A stretch of DNA of 64,000 nucleotides, from the NCBI RefSeq assembly GCF_900105535.1, contig NZ_LT629779.1, positions 1,488,001 through 1,552,000 on the forward strand, written 5' to 3'. Made by a program: the position numbers and the translations under genes. This DNA is from Pseudarthrobacter equi. GTDB taxonomy: Bacteria; Actinomycetota; Actinomycetes; Actinomycetales; Micrococcaceae. The notes below the pieces were generated by a model. That model had not been told where the DNA came from and made no database searches. It saw only the letters and a program-made list of their open reading frames with translations. Position 1 is the stretch's first letter; each line of letters opens with the position of its first letter. Shown one piece after another: positions 1-8,449 of the stretch.

Positions 1-415
1 CGAAACGCTCTAGCCCGGCGTCGGCATCCACCTGCGCGTAGCTGCGCACGCGCGTGGTGCCGCGTTCAATCATCGCGCCCAGGGCGTGCGTGGCCCGTTC
101 GGTGATGGAGGCTTCCGCGTCCCGCCAGTTGTTCCGGTCGTTGAGCATCATGTTCCAGACGCCCGGGGAGCCGGTGTGCGGGCGGAACGGCAGTCCCAGC
201 CGGGTGGAGTCCAGATGGACATGGACGTCGGAGAAGGACGGCAACAGGATCCGGCCGCGCCCGTCCACGACGCCGGCACCCGGCTCAGTGCCGCCGCCCG
301 CCGAAGCAGCTCCCTCCTGGGCGGCGGGTACAACGGCGGTGACCGCGCCGCCGTCGAGCGTCACGTCGGCGGGGTCCCCGCCCCAAGGGCGGACGTTGCG
401 GAGCGTCAAAGGCAT
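1..415 (-). CDS. Amidohydrolase family protein, cytosine-deaminase-like (N-terminal part; runs off the window)
   Basis: Translating the minus strand from an ATG at 415 gives about 138 residues with no stop before the window edge. Residues 50-66 carry the N-terminal metal-binding signature of the amidohydrolase superfamily (LLPSFSDVHVHLDST, with the HxH pair), preceded by the short beta-sandwich start typical of cytosine deaminase and related enzymes (VTLDGGAVTAVVP). The catalytic half lies outside the window, so the substrate cannot be read. An upstream AGGA supports the start. The gene at 492-959 lies 76 bases upstream on the same strand and may be co-transcribed. Family assignment is good; naming it CodA would be a guess. 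Confidence 0.8.
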   Translation of the reverse strand, partial: MPLTLRNVRPWGGDPADVTLDGGAVTAVVPAAQEGAASAGGGTEPGAGVVDGRGRILLPSFSDVHVHLDSTRLGLPFRPHTGSPGVWNMMLNDRNNWRDAEASITERATHALGAMIERGTTRVRSYAQVDADAGLERF

Positions 416-491
416 GGGTGAAGTCCTGTGGTTGCAGAGCGGTGGGTCCGGCACGCCGTCCGGGCCGGCGGCTAATGGGGCTATGGGGAGC

Positions 492-959
492 TTACGGCAG
501 GGCCGGGTAGCCGAACGACGGGCGCTGGCCGGAGCGGTAGGCAGAGTCGATCAAGGGTTCGAGCTCGTCAAGGACCGTCTGGTTTCCGGGAAGGACCACA
601 TGGGCCAGGAATTCCGATTCAAGGGATGCGATGCCCGCCGAGGCCGCTCCGAGCTTTGCGTCGATCGCCGAAGCCAGCGCGTGCCAGGATTTACGGTTGA
701 GCCGTTCCAGGACTTTCGCGTTGGCTTCGTGGAGCCGGCTGTCCGCAATGTCCCCGCGGACCGCCATAGGCCCTTCGGACTGCAGCAAGGGCATGACGAT
801 CCGGAACTGCCGGCCGTCACCCTTGAAAGCGAGCGCGCCCATGGTTCCCCGCTGTCCGAAGGTGATGTCCGTTGCACCGTACTTTTCCAGCGCCAACCTG
901 ATTTGTTTCCGGGAAGCCTCGCTGCTGTAAGAGTCACCGCGGGTATATGGGCCTGTCAT
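492..959 (-). CDS. Hypothetical protein, 155 aa
   Basis: I do not recognise this protein. It is 155 residues, soluble, mixed alpha/beta in appearance, without a signal peptide or membrane segment. The composition is normal for a coding gene (GC-rich third positions, balanced charge), and the stretch FKGDGRQFRIVMPLL followed by a helical half looks like a small globular domain. The only purine-rich stretch (AGAGG) sits directly against the ATG, so the start is not firmly fixed. It lies just upstream of the amidohydrolase on the same strand. No function is proposed. Confidence 0.6.
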   Translation of the reverse strand: MTGPYTRGDSYSSEASRKQIRLALEKYGATDITFGQRGTMGALAFKGDGRQFRIVMPLLQSEGPMAVRGDIADSRLHEANAKVLERLNRKSWHALASAIDAKLGAASAGIASLESEFLAHVVLPGNQTVLDELEPLIDSAYRSGQRPSFGYPALP

Positions 960-1069
960 CCTCTAACTATGCGCCCATTTTGACGCGGCAGGGTAAGCCT
1001 TCCGCAACGGGTGGGCCTCGTGGGGCTGCGAAGGCGTCGTGTGCCGGGTTCGTTCCGGCGAGAGTCCGG

Positions 1070-1768
1070 CTAGGCCGGTTGGACGGCAGCGCGGGGCTTT
1101 CCCGCCGTTGCCTGCGCCCGCCGGTGGATGAAGTATTCCGCCACCGCCAGGCTGAGCAGCCAGGACGCGCCGATCAGGAGGGCACGCGAGAGCTCGGTCA
1201 CCGGCCCCACCAGGGCAATCCAGGGGAGGGTGACCACAACGATGGTGCCCTGGGCGATGCCGATGGCGTACGCCCGGGACATCCACTCCGAGTGCCGGAC
1301 GTAGTTCCGGCGCCGCACTGCAATGAACCCCAGGACAATGAACGCCACCATCGCGGAGCCGAACACCAGCCGGAGGGCCAGCAGCAGGGGCCCGTCCAGG
1401 GGCGGCAGGTCATAGAAGACGGCCATCCACAAGCCGGACAACGCTGCCAGCAAGCCGGTGGGGGCGAGGATGCGGCCGGCGATCTTGTGCCAGCTGGCCC
1501 TGCCGTGCCTGCCCCGCCGGAGCGGCGCAACGAACTGGAACGCGCCGAGCACCAGGTACACGGTGACGGCGGGGATGTGGATCAGGACGGGGACCGGCGA
1601 ATCGAAGAACCGGGCGTTGCCCGGGGTGACCTGGCCGGCCGAGAGTTCGGCCAGGCGGAGTGATCCGGCCAGGACGGGGACCAGGCTGAGCAGGATCAGG
1701 GCGGCGGGGACCAGCCACCGGGCCCGGGGGTGGGGGCGGCGGGTGCGGGTAATGGTGGCGAGGTTCAT
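1070..1768 (-). CDS. DUF2306-type integral membrane protein, 232 aa
   Basis: The start is placed at the internal ATG at 1768, because the upstream in-frame extension is arginine/proline-rich and unlike the rest. From there the protein has a basic N-terminus and about six to seven hydrophobic segments (for example WLVPAALILLSLVPVLAGSL and a later VFGSAMVAFIVLGFIAV), with a histidine in IPAVTVYLVLGAFQF-type context and SWHKIAGR. That pattern matches the DUF2306 family of small predicted membrane proteins of unknown function. It stands alone between the small gene at 492-959 and the divergent hydrolase at 2049. No cofactor-binding motif is firm enough to assign a reaction. Confidence 0.65.
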   Translation of the reverse strand: MNLATITRTRRPHPRARWLVPAALILLSLVPVLAGSLRLAELSAGQVTPGNARFFDSPVPVLIHIPAVTVYLVLGAFQFVAPLRRGRHGRASWHKIAGRILAPTGLLAALSGLWMAVFYDLPPLDGPLLLALRLVFGSAMVAFIVLGFIAVRRRNYVRHSEWMSRAYAIGIAQGTIVVVTLPWIALVGPVTELSRALLIGASWLLSLAVAEYFIHRRAQATAGKPRAAVQPA

Positions 1769-2048
1769 GGGGCGGCTTCCCTGTGGCTGGGCTGTGCCTT
1801 TGCTTGTTCGCCGTTGCTGCGGGCGGACTTCAGGCGTTGGGTTACCGGAAGAGCGGCGCCCAGCAGCACCCGGTTCGCACGGTACACGCCCAACGTACTG
1901 CACCAGGTTCCGGTTGGCGATAGGCAGGAAACGGGCACCGAGACGCCGGTGACCCCTTTGCAGGGCCCGGGCACCGGGTCCACTATTAAGGCGCGGGACG
2001 GCTGGGGCCTTCTGAAAGTGCTCACCGCCTGAGGATCAAGGATTCGCC

Positions 2049-3683
2049 ATGACCAGTGGTTCTGTTTTTCCCACCCGCCGCACGCTCCTGAGGACAGCCG
2101 GGGTTGGCGTTGCCGGGATGCCGCTCCTGGCCGCCGGACGTCTGCCGCGGCAGCCGGCATCGGCGGTGCCGTCCGCGCTGCTGCCCGCGCCGCCCGCCTT
2201 CGTCCCGCCGCTGCTGGACCGGGCCAAGGTGGACCGTGCCCTGGCCCGGCTGGACGGATTTGCCGGGGACGCGCTGGACCGGACGGGGCTTCCGGGATTG
2301 GCTGTCGCCGTCGTCTATCAGGACGAGGTGCTGTACTCGAAGGGCTTCGGCGTGCGGGAGGCGGGCAAGCCGGGGGGCGTTACGCCGGACACGGTGTTCC
2401 AAGTGGCGTCGGTATCCAAACCCCTGGCCTCCACCGTGATCGCCGGAGTGGTGGGGCAGCAGGTCATCGCCTGGACGGACCCCGTGGTCAAGTACAACAG
2501 GGACTTCGAGCTCAACGACGGATATGTCACCCGCAATGCCACCTTCGCCGACCTGCTCTCGCACCGCAGCGGACTCCAAACCGGCGCGGGTGACCTGCTG
2601 GAGGACCTCGGTTTCGGCCGGGACTACATCCTGTCCCACCTCCACCAGCAGCCCCTAAATGCGTTCCGCTCCAGCTACCACTACAGCAATTTCGGCTACA
2701 CCGAAGGCGGGCAGGCGGCGGCCGATGCCATGGGCAGCTCCTGGGAAGACCTGGCTGACGGGATACTGTTCCGCAAACTGGGCATGGCCTCGTCCAGCTA
2801 CCGCCTGGCTGATTACGAGAAGGCCGCCGACCGCGCGGTGCTGCATGTGCCGGTGGGGGACAGGCAGTGGGCGGCGAAGTACCGCCGCGACCCCGACGCC
2901 GAAGCACCGGCCGGCGGCGCCAGTTCCTCTGTGCGGGACCTGGCCCAGTGGCTCCGGCTGCAGCTGGGCAACGGCACCTACGGCGGCGAACCGGTGATCG
3001 ACGCCGCGGCCCTCCAAACCACCCATGTTCCGCACTCGGTCTCCGGGCCGGCCTCGGCGCCCGCGGCCCGGTCACGGTTTTACGGGCTGGGCTGGAATGT
3101 CTCGTACGACGATGAGGGCCGGGTCCAGCTGGGCCACTCGGGGGCCTTCAACCTGGGCGCGGCCACCGCCGTGTCCATGCTGCCGGGCGAACAGCTGGCC
3201 ATCGTATGCCTGACCAACGGCCGCCCGCAGGGGATCGCGGAGGCCATCAACGCGGACTTCATGGACACGGCGCAAAACGGCACGCCCACGGTGGACTGGC
3301 TGCCCTTCATCGCCGGTATTTTCCGGCAGCAGGACGAGGCGGACAAACCTGAGGTCGATTACGCGAAGGTCCCGGCCAACCCCGCCCCGGCCGGACCCAA
3401 CCGCCGGTACACCGGCACGTATGACAATCCGTATTACGGCCCTTTGGTGGTCTTCGAAGAGGGCGGCGGGCTCGCCATGAGGATGGGGCCGGAGGACAGG
3501 CAGACGACGTTCGCCCTCACCCACTTCGACGGCGACACCTTCAGCTTCGAGAGCATCGGCGAGAACGGCAACGGCCTGGCCGGCGCACTCTTTGCGGAGC
3601 CGCGCCGGGGCTCGTCGCCGCAGCTCACCCTGGACTTCTACGACAGGACCGGGCTGGGAACCTTCACCAAGGGCGGGCGGTAA
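2049..3683 (+). CDS. Tat-exported serine hydrolase, beta-lactamase/class C PBP family, 544 aa
   Basis: The N-terminus has a twin-arginine signal (PTRRTLLRTAGVGVAGMPLLAAG), so export in folded form is expected. The body is a serine beta-lactamase-like (Pfam Beta-lactamase) domain: the SxxK nucleophile motif is in VASVSKPL (about residue 120), the YxN-type motif in YHYSNFGY, and an HSG in LGHSGAF replaces the KTG triad motif. After about residue 430 comes a C-terminal beta-rich tail like DUF3471, common in D-aminopeptidase and esterase relatives. It could be an esterase, D-stereospecific peptidase or peptidoglycan enzyme; the sequence does not decide. GAGGATCAAGG lies before the ATG. Confidence 0.85.
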   Translation: MTSGSVFPTRRTLLRTAGVGVAGMPLLAAGRLPRQPASAVPSALLPAPPAFVPPLLDRAKVDRALARLDGFAGDALDRTGLPGLAVAVVYQDEVLYSKGFGVREAGKPGGVTPDTVFQVASVSKPLASTVIAGVVGQQVIAWTDPVVKYNRDFELNDGYVTRNATFADLLSHRSGLQTGAGDLLEDLGFGRDYILSHLHQQPLNAFRSSYHYSNFGYTEGGQAAADAMGSSWEDLADGILFRKLGMASSSYRLADYEKAADRAVLHVPVGDRQWAAKYRRDPDAEAPAGGASSSVRDLAQWLRLQLGNGTYGGEPVIDAAALQTTHVPHSVSGPASAPAARSRFYGLGWNVSYDDEGRVQLGHSGAFNLGAATAVSMLPGEQLAIVCLTNGRPQGIAEAINADFMDTAQNGTPTVDWLPFIAGIFRQQDEADKPEVDYAKVPANPAPAGPNRRYTGTYDNPYYGPLVVFEEGGGLAMRMGPEDRQTTFALTHFDGDTFSFESIGENGNGLAGALFAEPRRGSSPQLTLDFYDRTGLGTFTKGGR

Positions 3684-3757
3684 TTTCCGACGCCGGCACG
3701 CTGCCACCGCTACGTAAAAGAGCGCCAGATGAAACACAACGAAGGAAGGAAAGAACC

Positions 3758-4078
3758 ATGCCGAAGTATCTTTTTGAAGCGACGTATATGGGCCAAGGCA
3801 TCAAGGGGCTCATGCAGGAGGGCGGAACCGCGCGGCGCGATGCGCTGACGGAGGCCCTGAAGTCCGTGGGCGGAACACTGGAAAGCTTCTACTACGCGTT
3901 CGGCTACTACGACGTACTGGGCGTTTTCGAAGTGCCGGATGATGCCAGTGCCGCCGCATTGTCGCTGCTCATCAATTCGTCAGGAAACGTCAACGTCCGC
4001 CTTAAGCCGCTGCTCACAGTGGAGGACCTCGACGAGGCCGCCAAGAAGACGCCGTCCTACCGGGCGCCCGGGCAGTAG
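3758..4078 (+). CDS. GYD domain-containing protein, 106 aa
   Basis: A small cytosolic protein of the GYD family, a ferredoxin-like alpha/beta domain of unknown function named for a Gly-Tyr-Asp motif. Here the motif reads AFGYYDVLGVFEVPD, and the N-terminus MPKYLFEATYMGQGIKGL is typical of the family. The length of about 100 residues is normal. The start is supported by a long purine-rich GAAGGAAGGAAAG just upstream. It follows the serine hydrolase after 74 bases and ends before a strong hairpin at 4102-4130, so the two may share a transcript. Confidence 0.85.
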   Translation: MPKYLFEATYMGQGIKGLMQEGGTARRDALTEALKSVGGTLESFYYAFGYYDVLGVFEVPDDASAAALSLLINSSGNVNVRLKPLLTVEDLDEAAKKTPSYRAPGQ

Positions 4079-4101
4079 GCGGGTTACCCACCAATGCCGG
4101 C

Positions 4102-4130
4102 GGCCGCCGTCGTGATGGACGACGGCGGCC
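4102..4130 (+). terminator. Hairpin terminator after the GYD gene
   Basis: A perfect 12-base stem (GGCCGCCGTCGT paired with ACGACGGCGGCC) encloses a five-base loop, 24 bases after the stop codon. There is no run of T afterwards, as is usual for high-GC actinobacterial terminators. The stem core ACGACGGCGG recurs in other terminators of this window. Confidence 0.7.
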
Positions 4131-4171
4131 CGCCGCTGGGTGCCTGGATGCTTGGCGTGAGTCTCCACACT

Positions 4172-4194
4172 TTATTTTGAGCAGCTCAAAATAA
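4172..4194. promoter_or_regulatory. Perfect 23-base AT-rich palindrome upstream of the YVT-repeat gene
   Basis: Two 11-base half-sites, TTATTTTGAGC and its exact reverse complement, flank a single central A. The position, 160 bases before the repeat-protein gene and beyond the GYD terminator, fits an operator overlapping or near a promoter. Such an AT-rich perfect palindrome is out of place in this GC-rich background. The binding protein is unknown. Confidence 0.5.
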
Positions 4195-4354
4195 GACCGT
4201 AGACTTGGGTATAGGCCACCGAAGCCCTCGAGTACCGCACCGGTGAACATTCCCGGGCCGGCAGGGCAAGCGCCATAATCCGCAACGCGTCCTCCCGCTT
4301 GAGCAGTACTTGGAACCGGAATGGCCCACCATCCTGATCCTCCAAGGAGAACCC

Positions 4355-4618
4355 ATGACTTTGCTGGCTGAACGCCCCGCAACCACCGAATCCACCCGCA
4401 CCACCGCTGATCGCGTCGCTGACACCGCACCCCGCGGCGGCAGCTACGTCACCCTTCTCGCCGGCAGCGCCGTGGCCCCCGTGGCGGGCACCTACGTCAC
4501 CGCCGTCGGCAGCCTGCGTCCCGTCACGCGTGGCAGCTACGTCACGGTGGGCGGCACTCCCACGGTTTCCGCCGGAACCGTAGAGGGCAGCTACGTCACG
4601 CTTCCTGCGGCGGCCTAG
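4355..4618 (+). CDS. Small protein with four G(S/T)YVT repeats, 87 aa
   Basis: The ATG at 4355 is chosen over an upstream in-frame ATG because AAGGAGA sits six bases before it. The product is 87 residues: a Thr/Ser/Ala-rich N-terminal third, then four copies of G(S/T)YVT at residues 29-33, 45-49, 60-64 and 78-82, spaced 15-18 residues and separated by Gly/Val/Ala/Pro-rich linkers. The repeat is also conserved in DNA (GGCAGCTACGTCAC). There is no signal peptide, no membrane segment and no cysteine. The gene is isolated, with a palindrome upstream and a very strong terminator downstream, as expected of a highly transcribed single gene. I do not recognise the family. Confidence 0.7.
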   Translation: MTLLAERPATTESTRTTADRVADTAPRGGSYVTLLAGSAVAPVAGTYVTAVGSLRPVTRGSYVTVGGTPTVSAGTVEGSYVTLPAAA

Positions 4619-4656
4619 GGTCCCAGCGCCTTTGGTGCTTGGCGCCAGGCGGCGCG

Positions 4657-4703
4657 AAAAGGAGGCCGACGGCGATACTGGGTATCGCCGTCGGCCTCCT
4701 TTT
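4657..4703 (+). terminator. Strong intrinsic terminator after the YVT-repeat gene
   Basis: A perfect 21-base stem (left arm beginning AAAAGGAGGCCGACGGCG) closes on a five-base loop CTGGG, with an A tract before and a T tract after the GC core. It is the strongest terminator in the window and would work in both directions. Confidence 0.85.
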
Positions 4704-4910
4704 GCGTCCCCGGCAAGTGCGCACAGCCTGGCCCTGCACCAAGGGTTCGGGCGCGGTGTGTTGCGCCGGCCGGATGACGAGAATTTTCGTGGTTGCCACA
4801 CCACGCCCCGCGGCGGGATGATCGGGGGAGTTGGGCTGCTGGGGGACGGATGAGCCGGACGAACGCCCGGCGCGTGCCCAGCTGGCGAGCGATGCGGCGG
4901 TGAGCGGGCG

Positions 4911-6416
4911 ATGGCAGAGCACAACGGGCAGCAGCGGCGGTTGAAGGTTTCGGACGTCAACGTGGTGAACCAGCGCACGCTCAAGAAAGCGCTCGGCGGC
5001 ACCATCGTGGGCAACACGATGGAGTGGTACGACGTGGGCGTGTTCGGCTACCTCATCACCACCATGGGCCCGGTGTTCCTGCCCGAGGCGGACCGGGCGG
5101 TGCAGAACCTGTTCCTGCTGGGAACCTTCGGCGCCACGTTCATCGCCCGGCCTGTGGGCGGGATCTTCTTCGGCTGGCTGGGGGACAAGATCGGCCGGCA
5201 GAAGGTGTTGGCCATGACGCTGATGCTGATGGCCGCCGCCACGTTCGCCGTCGGGCTGCTGCCCGGCTATACGGTGTTGGGCATCTGGGCGGCGGTGTTG
5301 CTGGTGGTGCTCAAGCTGGTGCAGGGCTTTTCCACCGGCGGCGAGCACTCGGGGGCCACCACGTTCGTGTGCGAGCACGCCCCGGACCGGCGCCGCGGCT
5401 TCTACGTCAGCTTCCTGGACATGGGCAGCTACCTCGGGTTCGCGGTGGGCGGGCTGGTGGTGTCCATCCTGCAATTGGTGCTGGGGCAGGAGCAGATGGA
5501 GGCGTGGGGCTGGCGGCTGCCGTTCCTGGTGGCCGGCCCGCTGGGCGCTGTGGCCGTGTATTTCCGGATGAAGATCGAGGAATCGGCCGCGTTCAAGGCC
5601 ACCATGGAGGCCGAAGCGGTGGCCGCCACGCACCCGGAAACGGGGGAGGAGCTCCGTGCGGTGGGCCCGCTCGGGATCCTGAAGGCGCACTGGCGGCCCA
5701 TCCTGCTGGCCATGATCCTGGCGGCCGCCGCCAACACGGTGGCCTACGCGCTCACGTCCTACATGCCCACCTACCTGACCAGTAACAAGGGGTACGACGA
5801 GGTCCAGGGCACGCTGCTGACCATCCCCGTGCTGGTGGCGATGGCGCTGTGCATCCCGTTCACCGGGCGGCTTTCGGACAGGATCGGCCGGCGACCCGTG
5901 CTGTGGATCGGGGCCGGCAGCACCGTGGTGTTCGCGGTTCCCGCGTTCCTGGCCATCGCGGCGGGCAGCATCCCCATGACGCTGCTGGGCCTGGCGCTGA
6001 TTGCCTTCCCGGTGGCGTTCTCGGTGCCGAACCTCGCCTCGGCGCTGCCGGCGCTGTTCCCCACCGAGCACCGGTACTCCGCCATGGGCATCGCCTACAA
6101 CCTGGCGGTGGCCATCTTCGGCGGGACGGCCCCGTTCATCATTGCGTCCCTCATTGAGCTGACGGCCGACGACATGGCGATCGCCTACTACCTCATGGGC
6201 GTGGCCGTGATCGCCGCCGTGGCCATCTACTTCCTGCCCGAATCGGCCGGCCGGCACCTGCCCGGGTCCATGCCCAGCGTGGACTCGCAGGAGGAGGCGC
6301 GGACACTGGTGGAGACCCAGGACAACAACCCGCTGCTGGACCTGGACTCGCTGCCGTTCGAGGAAAGCTTCGCGGCCGCGCGGGCGTCGCACAACCGGAA
6401 GCCCACGGTCATGTAG
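4911..6416 (+). CDS. MFS transporter, metabolite:H+ symporter (ProP/MHS-like), 501 aa
   Basis: A 12-helix major facilitator of the MHS type, the family of ProP (proline/betaine), KgtP and citrate symporters. The start of the membrane domain (GGTIVGNTMEWYDVGVFGYL) contains the family's G..MEWYD..F motif, loop 2-3 reads GWLGDKIGRQKVL, and a second loop has GRLSDRIGRRPVL. LVQGFSTGGEHSGATTFVCEHAP is the characteristic helix 4-5 region. A long hydrophilic C-terminus of about 50 residues follows the last helix, as in ProP, where it is a coiled coil sensing osmolarity. An osmolyte such as proline or betaine is the best guess, but organic acids are possible. Confidence 0.88.
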   Translation: MAEHNGQQRRLKVSDVNVVNQRTLKKALGGTIVGNTMEWYDVGVFGYLITTMGPVFLPEADRAVQNLFLLGTFGATFIARPVGGIFFGWLGDKIGRQKVLAMTLMLMAAATFAVGLLPGYTVLGIWAAVLLVVLKLVQGFSTGGEHSGATTFVCEHAPDRRRGFYVSFLDMGSYLGFAVGGLVVSILQLVLGQEQMEAWGWRLPFLVAGPLGAVAVYFRMKIEESAAFKATMEAEAVAATHPETGEELRAVGPLGILKAHWRPILLAMILAAAANTVAYALTSYMPTYLTSNKGYDEVQGTLLTIPVLVAMALCIPFTGRLSDRIGRRPVLWIGAGSTVVFAVPAFLAIAAGSIPMTLLGLALIAFPVAFSVPNLASALPALFPTEHRYSAMGIAYNLAVAIFGGTAPFIIASLIELTADDMAIAYYLMGVAVIAAVAIYFLPESAGRHLPGSMPSVDSQEEARTLVETQDNNPLLDLDSLPFEESFAAARASHNRKPTVM

Positions 6417-6425
6417 GGAAGGACG

Positions 6426-6462
6426 CACGACGGCGGCGCTTGGCTTGGGTGCCGCCGTCGTG
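6426..6462 (+). terminator. Hairpin terminator after the MHS transporter
   Basis: A perfect 12-base stem, CACGACGGCGGC with GCCGCCGTCGTG, around a 13-base loop, starting 10 bases after the stop codon. Confidence 0.75.
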
Positions 6463-6493
6463 GTTTGAGTGCGGGCGGCGGTGCTCTACGCCG

Positions 6494-6527
6494 CGAAGGC
6501 TCCGTCCCCTCGGGAACGGAGCCTTCG
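6494..6527 (-). terminator. Hairpin terminator at the 3' end of the quinone oxidoreductase gene
   Basis: A perfect 12-base stem, CGAAGGCTCCGT with ACGGAGCCTTCG, around a 10-base loop. It lies 18 bases beyond the stop of the minus-strand gene at 6545 and can back up the plus-strand terminator at 6426. Confidence 0.7.
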
Positions 6528-6544
6528 TCAGTCAGCTGGCCGGA

Positions 6545-7474
6545 TCAGGAGTCCTGGTCCACCTCGACGATAATTTTGCCGCGGGTGTGGCCCTCCATGT
6601 TGGAGCGGAAGGCATCTGCGGCCTTCTCCAGCGGGAAGACCTCGGCAACCTCCACCCGGAACTTCCGGCTGTCCACCAGGTCAGCGAGTTCCTGCAGGTC
6701 GGCGCCCACCGGGTTGACCCACATCCAGTCCCCGCCGTGCTGCTCCACGTCGCTGTCCGCGATGGAGGCGTGCCGGCCGCCGTCGGCGAGCACCGCCAGG
6801 GTGGCCTCGAGGTTTCCGCCCACGAAGTCGGCTACGACGTCCACGCCGTCGGGCCGCAGCGCGCGCACGCGGTCTGCAAGGCCGTCCCCGTAGGCAACCG
6901 GTTCAGCGCCTAGGGAGCGGAGGAAATCGTGGTTCTTTTCAGAGGCGGTGGCGATCACGTTGGCGCCCAGGGCGACGGCGATCTGGATGCCGAGCGAGCC
7001 GACGCCGCCGGAGCCGCCGTGGATCAGGACCGTTTCGCCGGCCTTCAGGCCCAGCCGGCGGAGCACCTGGAAGGCGGTGAGGCCAGCCAGCGGCAGGCCG
7101 GCCGATTCGTTCCAGCCGAGCGAAGCGGGCTTGCGGGCCAGTAGCCGCTCCGGCAGGGCGATGTACTCGGCGAAGCTGCCGCCGTGGACGTAGTCCTTCC
7201 GTCCGTAGGAAATTACTTCGTCGCCTGGCTGGCACTGACGGGAATCGATGCCTACCGACTCCACCACCCCGGCGACGTCCCAGCCGGGGACGGCGGGGAA
7301 TTGCAGGTCCATGACGGCGTCCAAGCCGCCGGCCATGATCTTCCAGTCCACCGGGTTCACCGCGGCTGCCTTGACTTTGACCAGGACCATGCCGGGCCCC
7401 ACCTTCGGCATCGGCTGCTCGCCGTATTCGAGGACGTCCGGTTTTCCATATGAGTTGTACGTGATTGCCTTCAT
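6545..7474 (-). CDS. NADP-dependent quinone oxidoreductase-like protein (zinc-free MDR family), 309 aa
   Basis: A medium-chain dehydrogenase/reductase of the zeta-crystallin (NADPH:quinone oxidoreductase) branch, expected to reduce quinones or enones with NADPH in the cytosol. The N-terminal GroES-like domain has AAAVNPVDWKIMAGG and PAVPGWDVAGVV; the Rossmann half has the glycine motif IHGGSGGVGSLGIQIA (about residues 150-165). The cysteines and GHE motif that bind zinc in alcohol dehydrogenases are absent, as is normal for this branch. Length is typical. It diverges from the ArsR-type regulator at 7611, with 136 bases between the starts, so that regulator is a candidate controller. Confidence 0.88.
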   Translation of the reverse strand: MKAITYNSYGKPDVLEYGEQPMPKVGPGMVLVKVKAAAVNPVDWKIMAGGLDAVMDLQFPAVPGWDVAGVVESVGIDSRQCQPGDEVISYGRKDYVHGGSFAEYIALPERLLARKPASLGWNESAGLPLAGLTAFQVLRRLGLKAGETVLIHGGSGGVGSLGIQIAVALGANVIATASEKNHDFLRSLGAEPVAYGDGLADRVRALRPDGVDVVADFVGGNLEATLAVLADGGRHASIADSDVEQHGGDWMWVNPVGADLQELADLVDSRKFRVEVAEVFPLEKAADAFRSNMEGHTRGKIIVEVDQDS

Positions 7475-7610
7475 GCTTGCGACAACCGCGCGGCCCTGCA
7501 GCGGTATTCCTGAGCCGGGCAGAAAGTGGCCCAGACGGTCGATCTGATGCGGTCCGTATACGTCCGGAGGCCTTGTATTTGCACTCCTGCGTAATTAGGC
7601 TAGGACTCAA

Positions 7611-7961
7611 ATGGATGACCTGAGTGCGATTTTCCTTGCGCTGGCGGATCCCACCCGTCGTGCCCTGCTGGCGCAACTGCAGCGGGGCGAGGCGACGGTG
7701 ACCGAACTGGCCGCGCCGCATTCGATCAGCGTGCCCTCCGTGTCCCGCCACCTGAAAGTGCTCGAGGAGGCGGGGCTGATCACGAAGTCCCGGTCGGCGC
7801 AATGGAGGAGGTGCCGGCTTCAACCTGCGCCGCTGCAGCAGGTGGAGGAATGGCTGCGCCCTTACCGCGATTTCCTGGGCACGCGGCTGGATCGCCTTGA
7901 CGCTCAGCTCGCCATGGATCCCGCTCGGCCCAATAAGCTCACTGAACTGGAGGATAGATGA
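7611..7961 (+). CDS. ArsR-family winged-helix transcriptional regulator, 116 aa
   Basis: A small DNA-binding repressor. Residues 5-70 form the ArsR winged helix: LADPTRRALLAQLQRGEATVTELA leads to the recognition helix SVPSVSRHLKVLEEAGLI and a wing. There is no CxC metal-binding pair, so metal sensing is unlikely; this is the sub-group regularly paired with SRPBCC proteins. The stop overlaps the start of the SRPBCC gene at 7958, so the two are translationally coupled. There are few untranslated bases and no clear ribosome site before the ATG, so a leaderless transcript is possible. Confidence 0.88.
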   Translation: MDDLSAIFLALADPTRRALLAQLQRGEATVTELAAPHSISVPSVSRHLKVLEEAGLITKSRSAQWRRCRLQPAPLQQVEEWLRPYRDFLGTRLDRLDAQLAMDPARPNKLTELEDR

Positions 7962-8449
7962 TGACCCACTCCCCAACAGATCGAAGCTTCACCCTGACCC
8001 GGATTCTGGCTGCATCGCGGCAGGCGGTGTTCACCGCGTGGACCGATCCTGAGCACCTTGGTTGGTTCCATAACCCCGAGATGCCCATGCCGGCCGAGCC
8101 CATTGAAGTGGATCTTCGGGTCGGGGGGACGTGGAAGCAGCAGATGATCGTCAACGAGGAACTTAGCTATCCCACCGGTGGAATCTACCTGGAGATCGTT
8201 CCTGACGAACGGCTCGTTTTCCGCTGGGGTGCGGTGGGTGGATGGCCCGAACTCGGAGGCGGGAACGACATGACTGCCCCTGTTGTCACGGTGCAGCTGA
8301 ACGACCTGGGCAGGGATACGGAGCTCGTCCTCACGGTCCGGTTCTCCGAGGATCTGGACATCGAGGAGGTACAAAAGCTCATGCTGGGCGGTGCCCGGGA
8401 GGGGTGGGCTGCGACCATCGACCGGGTCAAAGATAGCTCCGCCCAGTGA
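7958..8449 (+). CDS. SRPBCC/AHSA1-domain protein, 163 aa
   Basis: A START-like (SRPBCC, Pfam AHSA1) single-domain protein that binds a hydrophobic ligand in a deep cavity; no enzymatic motif is visible. The start region SFTLTRILAASRQAVFTAWTDPEHLGWF and the middle LRVGGTWKQQM are characteristic. GGAGG at 7948 fits the first of two adjacent ATGs. In this ArsR-SRPBCC arrangement the partner is usually thought to help sense or handle the inducer, which is inference here. The stop overlaps the next small ORF as TGATG. Confidence 0.85.
   Translation: MMTHSPTDRSFTLTRILAASRQAVFTAWTDPEHLGWFHNPEMPMPAEPIEVDLRVGGTWKQQMIVNEELSYPTGGIYLEIVPDERLVFRWGAVGGWPELGGGNDMTAPVVTVQLNDLGRDTELVLTVRFSEDLDIEEVQKLMLGGAREGWAATIDRVKDSSAQ

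Noticed and set aside
4596..6428. 610-codon open frame antisense to the MHS transporter
   Set aside because: Arg/His/Gly-rich, no family features; it is the complement of a GC-rich gene with clear transporter motifs on the other strand.
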